A stretch of 64,000 nt of DNA. It comes from Pseudomonadota bacterium. GTDB lineage: Bacteria; Pseudomonadota; Gammaproteobacteria; Burkholderiales; Burkholderiaceae_F. Below the pieces are notes generated by a model. It saw nothing but the letters and a program-made list of their open reading frames with translations. It did not search any database and had not been told where the DNA came from. A program made the translations under genes and the position numbers. Each line of letters opens with the position of its first letter. Position 1 is the first letter of the stretch. Positions 1 to 8,958 of the stretch are shown here, piece after piece. The stretch lies in contig JAKAFN010000004.1 in the NCBI GenBank assembly GCA_021825945.1, positions 114,541-178,540 of the forward strand, read 5' to 3'.

Positions 1-935
1 GCAACGCGCGCACCGCCTGCCGCATTCTCCACCCAGACCGGCGTGCCGTCGGGCGCCGACCGCGGATATCCGTCGGCGTAGCCGCATGCCACGATCCCGA
101 TCCGGCTCGGCCGCCTTGCCGTCCAGCGGCTGCCATAGCCCACCGTCTGTCCCGGTGCCAGATTCCGCACCGCGAGCACGCGCGAGCGCAGCTGCATCGC
201 CGGGCGCAAGCCCAGGTCGGCGGCGGCAATGCCGACGACGGGCGACGCACCATAGAGCGCGATCCCGGGACGCACGAATTCCGCCTCCGTCGGATCGCCC
301 TCCGGCGCATGCAGGAACAGAGCCGCCGAATTCGCCACGCTCCAGCCTCCGCGCCACTCCGGAACCAACGCGCGCAGGGCCCGCCGCTGCGACGCCACCG
401 TCGGCACCGACGCCGCGGCGTCCCTGCGATCCGCATTGGCAAGATGGGTCATCAGCGCTTCGATGCGGACGTGCGCGAGCGCGGCGAGGCGATCGAACGC
501 GGTGCGCGCCTCGTCGGCGGCGAATCCCAAGCGGTTCATGCCGGTATCGAACTTGCAGTAGACGCCCACCGGTCTGGCGGGACGCAGGCGCTCGAGCATG
601 GCGATCTGTTCGAAACCATGCACGACGACAGTGAGATCGAGTTCCGCCACCAGCGCGAAATCGCGGTGCTCGAACACCCCCTCCAGCAACAAGATCGGCT
701 TGCGCCAGCCGGCCGCGCGCGCGCGGTGCGCCTCGTCGGTTTCGAGCAGCGCAAGGCCGTCGGCGTCGGCGAATGCCCGCACGGCGTTCTCGATGCCGTG
801 GCCGTATGCATTGGCCTTGACGACGGCCCAGATGCCGCGGGCGCCGGCATGCGCGCGGGCCTGCGCGAGGTTGTGGGCCATCGCCGACCGATCGACGAGG
901 ACTTGCAGGGGACGAGACGAGGAGAACGCGGGCAC
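1..935 (-). CDS. alr: Alanine racemase, 3' end cut by the window
   Basis: PLP-dependent enzyme that converts L-alanine to D-alanine for peptidoglycan. The reverse strand reads through VVKANAYGHG, the PLP-lysine motif of Alr, then a KFDTGMNRLGF segment, VANSAA, and a VRPGIALYG motif, all in the family order. About 311 residues are present, so some 50 C-terminal residues, including the dimer-partner catalytic region, lie beyond position 1. A GTG at 935 gives a family-like N-terminus; an in-frame ATG at 986 is possible but would overlap the divergent transporter gene. No clear ribosome-binding site decides between them. It is divergent from an LplT-like transporter, an arrangement I recall from other betaproteobacteria. 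Confidence 0.85.
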   Translation of the reverse strand, partial: MPAFSSSRPLQVLVDRSAMAHNLAQARAHAGARGIWAVVKANAYGHGIENAVRAFADADGLALLETDEAHRARAAGWRKPILLLEGVFEHRDFALVAELDLTVVVHGFEQIAMLERLRPARPVGVYCKFDTGMNRLGFAADEARTAFDRLAALAHVRIEALMTHLANADRRDAAASVPTVASQRRALRALVPEWRGGWSVANSAALFLHAPEGDPTEAEFVRPGIALYGASPVVGIAAADLGLRPAMQLRSRVLAVRNLAPGQTVGYGSRWTARRPSRIGIVACGYADGYPRSAPDGTPVWVENAAGGARV

Positions 936-956
936 GGCGAAAAAAGGCAAAGCGGG

Positions 957-2330
957 GTGTGCAAGAATAACCCCTTTTTCCTCCATTTCCGGGAGACGGG
1001 GATCAACCCTCTGCATCGCGGTTTCTATACGGTCATGGCCGCGCAGTTCTTCTCCGCGCTGGCCGACAACGCCATCCTCATCGCGGCCTTCGCGCTGCTC
1101 GAGGAAACGCACGCCCCGGAGGCGATGCGGCCGATGCTCAAACTGTTCTTCTTCTTTTCGTATGTCGCGCTGGCGGCATTCGTCGGCGCCTTCGCGGACT
1201 CGCAACCCAAGGGCCGCGTGATGTTCCTCGCCAACGCCGTCAAATTCATCGGCGGCGTCCTGATGCTCGCGACCCCGCACCCGCTGCTCGCCTACGCGGT
1301 GATCGGATTCGGCGCCGCGGCATATTCACCCGCCAAGTACGGCATCATCACCGAAATGCTGCCGCCGGAGCGGCTGGTCGCGGCCAACGGATGGATCGAA
1401 ACGCTCACCATCGGCGCCGTGGTCTTCGGCGCGTTGCTGGGCGGCGTCCTCGTTTCGACCCGATTCGCATCCCTCGCCGCGCCGTACACCGCGACCCTGC
1501 ACTGGTCGCTCGCGCACATGGCCATCGCCTTGGTATGCCTGCTCTACGGCATAGCAGCCCTCATCAACCTGGCGATTCCCGACACCGGGGTGCGCTATGC
1601 CCCGCAACAGCACACGCCGGCGAAACTCCTTGCGGACTTCGGCCATTGTCTGCGGGTGCTGTGGCGCGACAAGCTGGGGCAGATCTCGCTCGCCGTGACC
1701 ACGCTGTTCTGGGGCGCGGGTGCCACCCTGCAACTGCTGGTGATCGCTTGGGCGAAGGACGCGCTGCACATGGGGCTCGCGCGCGCCGCGATCCTGCAGG
1801 CCGTCACGGCGATCGGGGTGGCGGCGGGCGCCATCGCCGCCGCCAGCGTGGTGTCCCTGCGCCGCTCGCTGCGTGTGCTGCCGGTCGGCGTCATGATGGG
1901 GGTGGTGGTCGTCCTGGTCGCGGCCGTCGATTTCCGCGCGTTCCCCGCCGGCGGCATCCACGTCGCCGCGCTCCACCTCGACTGGGCCCTCCTCGCGGCG
2001 ATCGGGCTGATGCTGCTCGTCGGCGCGATGGCCGGATTCTTCGTCGTGCCGATGAACGCCTTGCTACAACACCGCGGCTATGTGCTGCTATCGGCCGGAC
2101 ACTCGATCGCCGTGCAGAACTTCAACGAAAACCTCGGCATCCTCGCCATGTCGGGCATCTATGCCGCCCTGCTATCCCTGGGCATGTCCGCGCGCAGCAG
2201 CATGATCCTCTTCGGCGTATTCGTCTCCGGCACCATGGCGCTGGTGATCCTGCGCCACCGCCAGAACCAGCGTCGCTTCGACTCCGAAGCGCTCATCGGC
2301 GACTCCCATCACGGGATTTGTTCGGAATAG
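957..2330 (+). CDS. lplT: MFS transporter, lysophospholipid transporter LplT-like
   Basis: Inner-membrane MFS protein resembling LplT, which flips lysophospholipids inward for re-acylation. The translation has about 12 hydrophobic segments. Near its start it has AAQFFSALADNAILIAAFALL and soon after a PKGRVMFLANAVKFIGG loop, both close to the LplT pattern. The conserved segment begins before the first suitable ATG (1035), so translation probably starts at the GTG at 957; this is an inference, because no strong ribosome-binding site is visible. About 457 residues, slightly longer than LplT of E. coli, and without the acyltransferase domain found in some fusions. Its last 22 bases overlap the convergent udg gene. 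Confidence 0.75.
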   Translation: MCKNNPFFLHFRETGINPLHRGFYTVMAAQFFSALADNAILIAAFALLEETHAPEAMRPMLKLFFFFSYVALAAFVGAFADSQPKGRVMFLANAVKFIGGVLMLATPHPLLAYAVIGFGAAAYSPAKYGIITEMLPPERLVAANGWIETLTIGAVVFGALLGGVLVSTRFASLAAPYTATLHWSLAHMAIALVCLLYGIAALINLAIPDTGVRYAPQQHTPAKLLADFGHCLRVLWRDKLGQISLAVTTLFWGAGATLQLLVIAWAKDALHMGLARAAILQAVTAIGVAAGAIAAASVVSLRRSLRVLPVGVMMGVVVVLVAAVDFRAFPAGGIHVAALHLDWALLAAIGLMLLVGAMAGFFVVPMNALLQHRGYVLLSAGHSIAVQNFNENLGILAMSGIYAALLSLGMSARSSMILFGVFVSGTMALVILRHRQNQRRFDSEALIGDSHHGICSE

Positions 2331-3100
2331 ACGCGCCGGGCCAGACACAGGTCCTCCCAGGCCTTGGCCTTGTCACCCGGGGTGCGCAGAAGATAGGCCG
2401 GGTGATAGGTGGCCACGACCGGGATCCGCAGTTCGCCGCGCACGAACTCGTGGGTGCGCCCACGCAGGGAACCGATCGAATCCTCGGTTTGCAACAAGGT
2501 CTGCGCCGCGAACCGCCCCATCGCGACGAGAATGCGCGGTCGCAGCAATTCGATCTGCCGCAGCAGGAACGGCGTGCAACGCGCCACTTCGTCCGCATCC
2601 GGATTCCGGTTTCCCGGCGGCCGGCACTTGATCACGTTGCCGATATAGACCGGTTCCCGGTGCGGGCGCGCGCCGTCGCGCGCGCGGTCGAGCCCCGCCG
2701 CCGCCAACATGTTGTCGAGAAGGCGGCCCGCCTGCCCGACGAACGGCTCGCCTTGCGCGTCTTCTTCCGCGCCCGGCGCCTCACCAACGAACATCCACCG
2801 CGCCGCGTGGCTTCCGACGCCGAAAACGGCCTGCGTGCGCGTGCGGCAGAGGCCGCAGGCGGTGCAGCTCCGCACGGCCTGCTCCAGGCCCTCCCAATCG
2901 AGGTTCGCGACGCCGACGGCCGCCGGCGCCGCCGGATCCGGCAAGGAATCCGCGAGCGCATCGATTCCGCCCGCGCCGCGGAGCGCATCGGAACCGGACT
3001 CCGCCGCCGCGAATCCGCCGTCGCCGCCACGCACGCGCCAGATCGGCCCCAGACCCAAGGCCTGCACGAGGCGGATCTGCTCCGGACGCCAGTCCCGCAT
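2309..3100 (-). CDS. udg: Uracil-DNA glycosylase, family 4 (iron-sulfur type)
   Basis: Removes uracil from DNA as the first step of base excision repair. The 263-residue product carries the family-4 motif GEAPGAEED followed by a [16 protein letters not shown] stretch, and a C-terminal HPAYLLR motif with the active-site histidine. Cysteines in CTACGLC and the pair in CRPPGNRNP...ARC fit the 4Fe-4S ligands of this family. The N-terminal ~90 residues before the first cysteines are low in conservation and rich in Ala and Gly. Its ATG overlaps the rimI stop codon by one base, so tsaB, rimI and udg form one operon read leftward. Confidence 0.9.
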   Translation of the reverse strand: MRDWRPEQIRLVQALGLGPIWRVRGGDGGFAAAESGSDALRGAGGIDALADSLPDPAAPAAVGVANLDWEGLEQAVRSCTACGLCRTRTQAVFGVGSHAARWMFVGEAPGAEEDAQGEPFVGQAGRLLDNMLAAAGLDRARDGARPHREPVYIGNVIKCRPPGNRNPDADEVARCTPFLLRQIELLRPRILVAMGRFAAQTLLQTEDSIGSLRGRTHEFVRGELRIPVVATYHPAYLLRTPGDKAKAWEDLCLARRVYSEQIP

Positions 3101-3591
3101 CACAAGCGCACCCGCATCACCAGCGCGTCCTCCCGGCCGTGGTGGTCGGGATAGTAGCCGCGGCGGCGCCCGATCGTCCGGAAGCCATAGTTGCGGTAGA
3201 GATGCAGGGCGGCCGTGTTGCTGGGACGCACTTCGAGCAACATCGTCGCCGCACCGTACTCGCGCATGGTCTGCGCCATCCAGTCGAGCATCCGTGCGCC
3301 ATAGCCTTGGCGACGGTAGGGAATATCGACCCCGAGATTGAGCAGATGTGCTTCGTCCACCGCCAGCATCGCCACGGCATAGGCGATCACGGATGAATCG
3401 GCATCTTCCAGGATCCAGCCGCTGTAGCCGGAGCGCAAGGAATCGGCGAAATTGCCGGGGGTCCACGGAAACGGGTAGATCCGCCGCTCCACCGCCATCA
3501 CGTCGGCGATCCGGTCCGGCGTGAACGGCACGAAGCGCACGGCACCGGCCACCGACCGGGCATCCCCCCCTTGCTGAACCTGCGCATTCAT
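3100..3591 (-). CDS. rimI: Ribosomal protein S18 alanine N-acetyltransferase
   Basis: GNAT acetyltransferase of 163 residues expected to acetylate the N-terminal alanine of ribosomal protein S18. The acetyl-CoA loop [10 protein letters not shown] is in the expected place, preceded by the strand [10 protein letters not shown] and followed by [20 protein letters not shown], the usual RimI signature. The start at 3591 overlaps the end of tsaB by four bases. The first ~18 residues are an extra hydrophilic extension compared with short RimI proteins. The linkage tsaB-rimI is common in proteobacteria. Confidence 0.9.
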   Translation of the reverse strand: MNAQVQQGGDARSVAGAVRFVPFTPDRIADVMAVERRIYPFPWTPGNFADSLRSGYSGWILEDADSSVIAYAVAMLAVDEAHLLNLGVDIPYRRQGYGARMLDWMAQTMREYGAATMLLEVRPSNTAALHLYRNYGFRTIGRRRGYYPDHHGREDALVMRVRL

Positions 3592-4322
3592 GCCCGGTCT
3601 CCGCGCGCACGTCGTTCGGCGGCGCGTTCTGCCACCGTCTTGGCGACCTGATCGCGGACGTAGACCGGCAGCGCCCGTTCCGGCGCCCCCCCGAGTCCGG
3701 ACGCCGCCGCATGCTGCGCCCAGCGCGCGATCGCCTCGGCATCGCCCCGGGCATCGCGCAGCGGCGGCCGACCAGCGGGGGCCCATTGCGCCAGCCAACG
3801 CGCGTCGCCGGCGACCACATCGACCCGCGCCTGCGCCACCCGATCGGGCAGATCCCGCAGGTCGCACAGGAAGGGCGGCTCCACCTCCCGCCAATCGAGC
3901 CCCTCACCCTCCAACACGGCGGCGTACGCCTGCCCCATTCGCGCATCGATCGCGCAAAACACGCGCGACGGTCCGGGACCGCTCGGCGTTCCGGCATCGG
4001 CCGCGACCGCCAATGCCAGCAGGCTACCGACCGGGATCGCCGGCTTCTCGCGCGCCCACGACAGCCCTTGCGTCACGGTGCACGCGACGCGCACGCCGGT
4101 GAAGGAACCCGGCCCCGCACCGAACGCAAAGGCGGTGCAGTCTTCGACCGCCAGACCGGCATCGCCCAGCACGGCATCCACCAGCGGCAAAAGGTGTTCC
4201 AGGTGGGTGTCGCCAACTGCGCCGCGGCGCACGAGGACGCGCGCGCCATGGGCGATGGCGGCGGAACCGCGTGCGCCGGCGGTGTCGAGCGCAAGAATGG
4301 TCGGGACAGGGGAACGGGACAT
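3588..4322 (-). CDS. tsaB: tRNA threonylcarbamoyladenosine biosynthesis protein TsaB
   Basis: TsaB (YeaZ family) is the non-catalytic ASKHA-fold partner of TsaD in forming t6A37 on tRNAs that read ANN codons. The 244-residue product begins with ILALDTAGARGSAAI, then has the GAGPGSFTGVRV loop typical of the family. The start at 4322 is chosen because it places the first beta strand a few residues after Met; a longer frame to 4358 adds only non-conserved residues. It heads the leftward tsaB-rimI-udg operon, with four-base and one-base overlaps. Confidence 0.9.
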   Translation of the reverse strand: MSRSPVPTILALDTAGARGSAAIAHGARVLVRRGAVGDTHLEHLLPLVDAVLGDAGLAVEDCTAFAFGAGPGSFTGVRVACTVTQGLSWAREKPAIPVGSLLALAVAADAGTPSGPGPSRVFCAIDARMGQAYAAVLEGEGLDWREVEPPFLCDLRDLPDRVAQARVDVVAGDARWLAQWAPAGRPPLRDARGDAEAIARWAQHAAASGLGGAPERALPVYVRDQVAKTVAERAAERRARGDRA

Positions 4323-4329
4323 CCGGCGA

Positions 4330-4716
4330 TTATCGCGCCGAACCCCCTCGCTCCGCATTCGACCGCTGTTGGGCGCGGATCTGATCGCGCAGCACCTTGC
4401 GCTGCTCGGGCGTCAGATCGCCCATCGCCGCGTCGTGGCCACCGGCCGCGGCACCCGGGGGCACCGTACCGATGAGTTCGCTGCGCTGCTCCTGACTCCA
4501 CCGGCGGATCGATTCGCGCTCGGATGGCGCGAGATCACCCGACTTGCCGTCGCTCTCCGGAGTTGCCGATCCAGGCGGCACGACTCCCAGCAGCCCGTCG
4601 CCCCAGGCGACCGGCAACAAAACGCCCAGGCCGAGGCATAGCAGTCCCCGCGCCAGCCGCGGGGACAGACCCGAGCAAGAATACGAGCGGCGACAGGGAT
4701 GCAGAAGAACGGCCAT
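4330..4716 (-). CDS. Small exported protein with a repeated Pro-Gly / EQR module
   Basis: A 128-residue product with a basic start, a hydrophobic stretch (ARGLLCLGLGVLLPVAWG) that looks like a signal sequence, and a charged mature part. The mature part holds two similar modules: VVPPGSA followed by LAPSERESIRRW, and TVPPGAA followed by LTPEQRKVLRDQ. The LTPEQR-type helix recalls small proteobacterial periplasmic proteins of the DUF3106 sort, but I do not recognise a specific family. It lies seven bases upstream of tsaB on the same strand and may be co-transcribed. The start at 4716 is chosen to precede the signal-like segment. Confidence 0.55.
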   Translation of the reverse strand: MAVLLHPCRRSYSCSGLSPRLARGLLCLGLGVLLPVAWGDGLLGVVPPGSATPESDGKSGDLAPSERESIRRWSQEQRSELIGTVPPGAAAGGHDAAMGDLTPEQRKVLRDQIRAQQRSNAERGGSAR

Positions 4717-4850
4717 CGAAGATCGGAATGAATGCGAAACGGTACCGCGATACCGGCGATGAAGGATCGCACAATGGGAGGGGGAATTCTGTAACACTTT
4801 GTGCTCGGACACCATCGGAAAACGACGGACACCGTAGTATTCACGGCGCG

Positions 4851-5576
4851 ATGGACAAGCCCGCCCCCTTCAAGATTCTCGTCGTCGATGACGATCAGCG
4901 CCTGCGTGATCTGCTGCGCCGCTACCTCGGCGAAAACGGCTTCGCCGTGTCGGCGGTCGAATCGGCGCAGGCGATGAGCAAACTCTGGCTGCGCGAGCGC
5001 TTCGACATCCTCATTCTCGACCTGATGATGCCCGGCGAGGATGGCATGTCGGTGTTGCGCCGCCTGCGGGAAAATCATGACGATACGCCGGTCATCATGC
5101 TCACCGCCAAAGGCGGCGATCTCGACCGCATCGCGGGGCTGGAGACCGGAGCCGACGACTATCTGCCCAAGCCGTTCAATCCGCGCGAGCTGCTGGCCCG
5201 GATCCATGCCGTCCTGCGCCGTAAGGCGCCGGGGGAAGCACCGGGCGCTCCGAGTCAGGAACCGATGCGAATGGAATTCGGCCCGTTCTCCCTCGATCTT
5301 GCGACGCGCACGCTCACCAAGGACGGTGAGGCCGTGCCCCTGACGACGGGCGAATTCGCGGTGCTCAAGGCGTTCGCGCGGCACCCCAAGACGCCGCTGT
5401 CGCGCGAAAAGCTGATGGAAATGGCGCGGGGGCGGGAATATGAAGCCTTCGACCGCAGTCTGGACGTGCAGATCTCGCGTCTGCGCAAGCTGATCGAACC
5501 CGACCCCGGCAAGCCGCGCTACATCCAGACGGTATGGGGTCTGGGATACGTCTTCGTGCCGGACGAGACCGCATAG
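4851..5576 (+). CDS. ompR: OmpR-family response regulator
   Basis: DNA-binding response regulator of 241 residues. The receiver domain (residues ~8-120) has the acidic triad DDD at 13-15, the phospho-acceptor Asp57 in DLMMPGEDG, and the conserved lysine in PKPFNPREL. The C-terminal ~100 residues form an OmpR-type winged helix (LTTGEFAVLKAFARHP ... SRLRKLIE ... YIQTVWGLGYVF). It is followed 57 bases later by a sensor kinase gene of EnvZ type. OmpR is the closest named match; the regulated genes cannot be told from the sequence. Confidence 0.85.
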   Translation: MDKPAPFKILVVDDDQRLRDLLRRYLGENGFAVSAVESAQAMSKLWLRERFDILILDLMMPGEDGMSVLRRLRENHDDTPVIMLTAKGGDLDRIAGLETGADDYLPKPFNPRELLARIHAVLRRKAPGEAPGAPSQEPMRMEFGPFSLDLATRTLTKDGEAVPLTTGEFAVLKAFARHPKTPLSREKLMEMARGREYEAFDRSLDVQISRLRKLIEPDPGKPRYIQTVWGLGYVFVPDETA

Positions 5577-5633
5577 CCGGGCATCCGCACAGCCCCAGCC
5601 CGCCTGCAAGCGAATGCCGGATATCCGATCGCG

Positions 5634-6956
5634 ATGAAGTTCCGCTCTCCGCCGCTGTTCTGGCGCACGTTCCTGCTCATCCTCTCGCTGGAGTTCCTCA
5701 CGATGGCGGCGGCGGTCCCCGCCATCCGCATGGCCGAGCGCGAACCGCGCGCGCACCGGCTGGCGCAGCAGCTGATCTCCCTCGTCCAGACCACCCGCAT
5801 CGCACTGGTGTACTCCGACCCGCAGCGACGCGGCGCGCTGCTCTCCGCGCTGGTCGAGAACGAACATGTCCGGGTGCTGCCGCGCGATCCGACCGACGAG
5901 GTGCTGGCGCTTCCCGACAACGCATTCCTGAATCTCGCGGAACGGGAGGTACGCCAGGAACTCGGCGCGGACACGCGCTTCGCATCGCGCGTCAACGGCG
6001 TGCGCGGATTCTGGATCAGTTTTTCGATCGACGGTGATGCCTACTGGGTGTTCATCAGTCGCGGCATGTTGCAGCACACCCTCGGGTACGGCTGGCTGGC
6101 CTGGGCAACGATGGCATTCGGGTTCTCGCTGTTCGGCGCCGCGCTGTTCGCACGCCATCTCAATCGCCCGCTCACCGAATTGTCCAAAGCCGCGCGCGAT
6201 CTGGGCAACGGGAAGACTCCGCAGCCGCTGCCCGCCGAGACCGGCCCCATCGAGATCCGCACCCTCAACGAGAGCTTCAACCGCATGGTGACGGATCTGA
6301 AAAAAATCGCCAACGACCGCGCCGTGCTGCTCGCGGGAATTTCCCATGACCTGCGCACTCCTCTCACGCGGATGCGGCTGGAAGTGGAGATGAGCGGCCT
6401 GCCGGTGGAAACCCGCGACGCGATGGCATCCGACCTCGACCAGATGGAGGACATCGTGCGTCAGTTCCTCGACTATGCGGTCCCGGCACCGCAACGCGAA
6501 CCGGAACCGGTCGACCTCTCCGCCCTGCTCGCCGAAGCGCTCGGCCGCGCCCGCCTGGAGAACGCCCGAATCGTCGAACGGATCGCGCCCGACATCGCAA
6601 TCACGGGCTACCGCTCGGAAATCCTGCGGGCGATCGACAATCTCCTCGCCAATGCACACCGCTATGGACGGAATGCGGCGGGTGAACTCGACCTCGAGGT
6701 CAGCCTGACACGCGAGGGCGGCGACGCCGTGCTCGCGATCGCCGACCACGGCCCGGGAATCGCACCGGACGATGCGGTGCGGCTGGTGCGGCCATTCGAA
6801 CGCGGCGATCCCGCGCGTTCCGGCGCTGCCGGCGCCGGCCTCGGACTCGCCATCGTCGCGCGGGCGACGGCCCTCCACCACGCGACCCTTACGTTCCACC
6901 CGCAGGTACCGCATGGCCTGCGGGTGGAAATCCGCTTTCCCAACGCGCTACACTAG
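5634..6956 (+). CDS. envZ: EnvZ-type sensor histidine kinase
   Basis: Inner-membrane sensor kinase of 440 residues that should phosphorylate the OmpR-like partner encoded just upstream. It has an N-terminal membrane segment (~residues 10-35), a periplasmic loop of ~110 residues, and a second membrane segment (~150-170). A HAMP linker follows, then the H-box LAGISHDLRTPLTRMRLEVEM and a C-terminal ATPase domain with N-, D- (DHGPGI) and G-box (GAGLGLAIV) motifs. The DLRTPLTR form of the H-box is the EnvZ subtype. Confidence 0.85.
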   Translation: MKFRSPPLFWRTFLLILSLEFLTMAAAVPAIRMAEREPRAHRLAQQLISLVQTTRIALVYSDPQRRGALLSALVENEHVRVLPRDPTDEVLALPDNAFLNLAEREVRQELGADTRFASRVNGVRGFWISFSIDGDAYWVFISRGMLQHTLGYGWLAWATMAFGFSLFGAALFARHLNRPLTELSKAARDLGNGKTPQPLPAETGPIEIRTLNESFNRMVTDLKKIANDRAVLLAGISHDLRTPLTRMRLEVEMSGLPVETRDAMASDLDQMEDIVRQFLDYAVPAPQREPEPVDLSALLAEALGRARLENARIVERIAPDIAITGYRSEILRAIDNLLANAHRYGRNAAGELDLEVSLTREGGDAVLAIADHGPGIAPDDAVRLVRPFERGDPARSGAAGAGLGLAIVARATALHHATLTFHPQVPHGLRVEIRFPNALH

Positions 6957-6994
6957 CGGCCTTTCCGCAGCTTGACTCGCAGCGCGAACCCGCC

Positions 6995-7570
6995 ATGGCA
7001 CCTGCATCCAAAGTGAAGATCATCCGGACCCCCGCCAAGGCTCCGTCGCAGCTTCACGCCTCAGCCGCACTTGCGCACCCCAAACCCAAGTATGCGCTGG
7101 GCGCAGCAGCGATCATGGTCGGCGCCTCGATCAATTATTTCGGCGACCGCCTGCTCGGCGTAAAGCTCGAACTTTTCCACGGCATTTCGACGTTCAGCGT
7201 GGCATGGGGCGCCGACCTGTTCCTCGTCCCCTTCATCGCCGGCCTCGTCGTCGCGTGGATGTTCGGACGCGGCGCCAAGTGGCTGGCATACCTTCCGGCG
7301 GCGATCGTGCGCGTGATCTCCTACCTGGAACTGAGCAACGGCTGGATTCCCATCCCACCCGAGAATCGGCTGATTCCGCTGGGCTGGTGGGGATTCTTCC
7401 TGATCCTCGCGGTCGAGTCCTGCGTCTTTGGCGGCATCGGCGGCGAAGTCTTCATCCGCAAGATCTTCCACCGGACTCCTCAGGGAATCGCGGCGGCGGA
7501 TCTTCCCAACCCCTGGATACCGCCTGCGCCCACGAAACCGCACGGGCCGGAAGACCCGGCGAACCGCTAG
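6995..7570 (+). CDS. Unrecognised multi-pass membrane protein, first gene of the 7-14.4 kb cluster
   Basis: A 191-residue protein with a basic, lysine-rich cytosolic-looking start and about four hydrophobic segments (roughly residues 35-52, 70-92, 96-112 and 126-150). No catalytic motif, haem-binding CxxCH or metal-binding cluster is visible, and I do not recognise the family. It starts 39 bases after envZ and is followed 49 bases later by the SUMF1/NirV-like gene. It is read in the same direction as the next seven genes, so it is probably part of the same transcription unit. Confidence 0.75.
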   Translation: MAPASKVKIIRTPAKAPSQLHASAALAHPKPKYALGAAAIMVGASINYFGDRLLGVKLELFHGISTFSVAWGADLFLVPFIAGLVVAWMFGRGAKWLAYLPAAIVRVISYLELSNGWIPIPPENRLIPLGWWGFFLILAVESCVFGGIGGEVFIRKIFHRTPQGIAAADLPNPWIPPAPTKPHGPEDPANR

Positions 7571-7619
7571 CGCCCGGCACCCTCCGCTTTCCTTCCTTCC
7601 GTAAGGGCAATCGGCAAGA

Positions 7620-8711
7620 ATGGCTCGGAACGTAGTTCCCCCGACTCCTGAAGAGCAGGCACGTCGCGCAAAGTTTCTCCATGCGACTCTGATCACCTGC
7701 ATCGTCCTGGCATTCGTCGCCGGCAGCGTCCACGTCGTGTTCCTAGGCTCGATTCGCATGGGCCAGATGCGCGACAAGGCCACCTACGACCTGCGCAACG
7801 AAGCCCGGCACGAGCGGGCGGCGGGCGAAGACATCACCATCCACGAGAAGAACGAGAAGATCGCGCAACTCGGAGAGACGGAACGGGCCTATACGGTCGG
7901 CGAAGTCACCAACATGCTCTCGCACGAGCAATGGGTGGAACTCGACTCGATGGTAACCATTCCTGCCGGAACCTTCGAGATGGGAACCGATTACGCCCGT
8001 GCCGACGCGCAGGACAAGCCGATGCACAAGGTCTATCTCCCGGAATATCGAATCGACAAGTACCTCGTCACCAACGTGCAATATGCGCGATTCCTCGCCG
8101 CCACCGGGCACCGCCCGCCGTCGAACTGGAAAGACGGGAAGATTCCGGCGGGCGAATTGCTGCGCCCGGTCACGATGGTCGACTGGTTCGATGCCGAGGC
8201 CTATGCCCACTGGGCCGGAGAGCGTTTGCCGACCGAAGCCGAATGGGAGAAGGCCGCGCGCGGCACCGACGGGCGGCGCTGGCCCTGGGGCAATGTGATG
8301 GATCCCGCCCGATTGAACACCTATTACAGCACCGGGTCGACGACGGATGTCGACCGGTACAAGAACGGCGTGAGCCCCTACGGCGTCTTCGACATGGCCG
8401 GCAACGTCGAGGAATGGGTGCAGGACGATTTCCTGCCGTACAAGGGATCGCATGCGCCTGCCGAGATCTTCGAAGGACATCTTGCCGAAGGCCAGACCCC
8501 GGAGGACCGGGACATGAAGATCAGTGAGTTCGTCCCCATATACAACCGGCATTACAAGGTGCTGCGCGGCGGATCCTGGAAGAGCGACCCGTTCTCTACG
8601 GCGACGTACCATCGCAACTACGACTGGCCCAATTACATGTCGGACTTTTTCGGATTCCGTTGCGCCACGAGCGCGGGCGGACCGAGGCGAGACCTCGATG
8701 CAAATCAATAA
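7620..8711 (+). CDS. Membrane-anchored SUMF1/NirV-like protein lacking the FGE catalytic cysteines
   Basis: A 363-residue protein with one N-terminal membrane anchor (~residues 20-45), a charged linker of ~75 residues, and a SUMF1 (formylglycine-generating enzyme-like) domain from about residue 115. Family marks include IPAGTFEMGTD, VTMVDWFDAEAYAHWAGERLPTEAEWEKAARG split over the expected spacing, and MAGNVEEWV, VLRGGSW and GFRCA near the C-terminus. True formylglycine-generating enzymes have two catalytic cysteines just after RGGSW; here that stretch is KSDPFSTATYHRNYDWP, with none. Sulfatase maturation is therefore unlikely. NirV, encoded beside copper nitrite reductase in some bacteria, is a comparable SUMF1-domain protein of unknown role. 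Confidence 0.8.
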   Translation: MARNVVPPTPEEQARRAKFLHATLITCIVLAFVAGSVHVVFLGSIRMGQMRDKATYDLRNEARHERAAGEDITIHEKNEKIAQLGETERAYTVGEVTNMLSHEQWVELDSMVTIPAGTFEMGTDYARADAQDKPMHKVYLPEYRIDKYLVTNVQYARFLAATGHRPPSNWKDGKIPAGELLRPVTMVDWFDAEAYAHWAGERLPTEAEWEKAARGTDGRRWPWGNVMDPARLNTYYSTGSTTDVDRYKNGVSPYGVFDMAGNVEEWVQDDFLPYKGSHAPAEIFEGHLAEGQTPEDRDMKISEFVPIYNRHYKVLRGGSWKSDPFSTATYHRNYDWPNYMSDFFGFRCATSAGGPRRDLDANQ

Positions 8712-8958
8712 ACTCGTACGGCGTTGCGCCACCGCGGCGCCGGGCGCAACGCTGTTGCCGTCGCCGGCGTTTGCTGCGGTCAACAGCTACCGCTTCATGC
8801 ACGTCACGATCAACACGCCGTGGCACATCTTCCTGTTCCTCATGATCGGGGTGTTCGCACCCTTCATTCTCATGATCGTGCTGATGTGGCGGTACTCCTT
8901 CGGCAAGAAAAAGCCGCAAACCCCCAACCCGACCGTGCGACAACCGACGGAAAAATGA
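8698..8958 (+). CDS. Small membrane protein with a signal-like start
   Basis: An 86-residue product. Residues 1-27 resemble a signal sequence ending in AFAA. One clear hydrophobic helix follows (~residues 42-64, rich in Phe, Leu, Ile and Met), then a lysine- and proline-rich tail. Its start overlaps the end of the SUMF1-like gene by 14 bases, and its stop overlaps the next start by four bases, so translation of the three is probably coupled. I do not recognise the family. A role as a small subunit of a membrane complex is inference from size and position. Confidence 0.65.
   Translation: MQINKLVRRCATAAPGATLLPSPAFAAVNSYRFMHVTINTPWHIFLFLMIGVFAPFILMIVLMWRYSFGKKKPQTPNPTVRQPTEK

Noticed and set aside
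7620..8711. Formylglycine-generating enzyme for sulfatase activation
   Set aside because: The catalytic cysteines are absent, and no sulfatase gene with a CxPxR motif was seen in the window.
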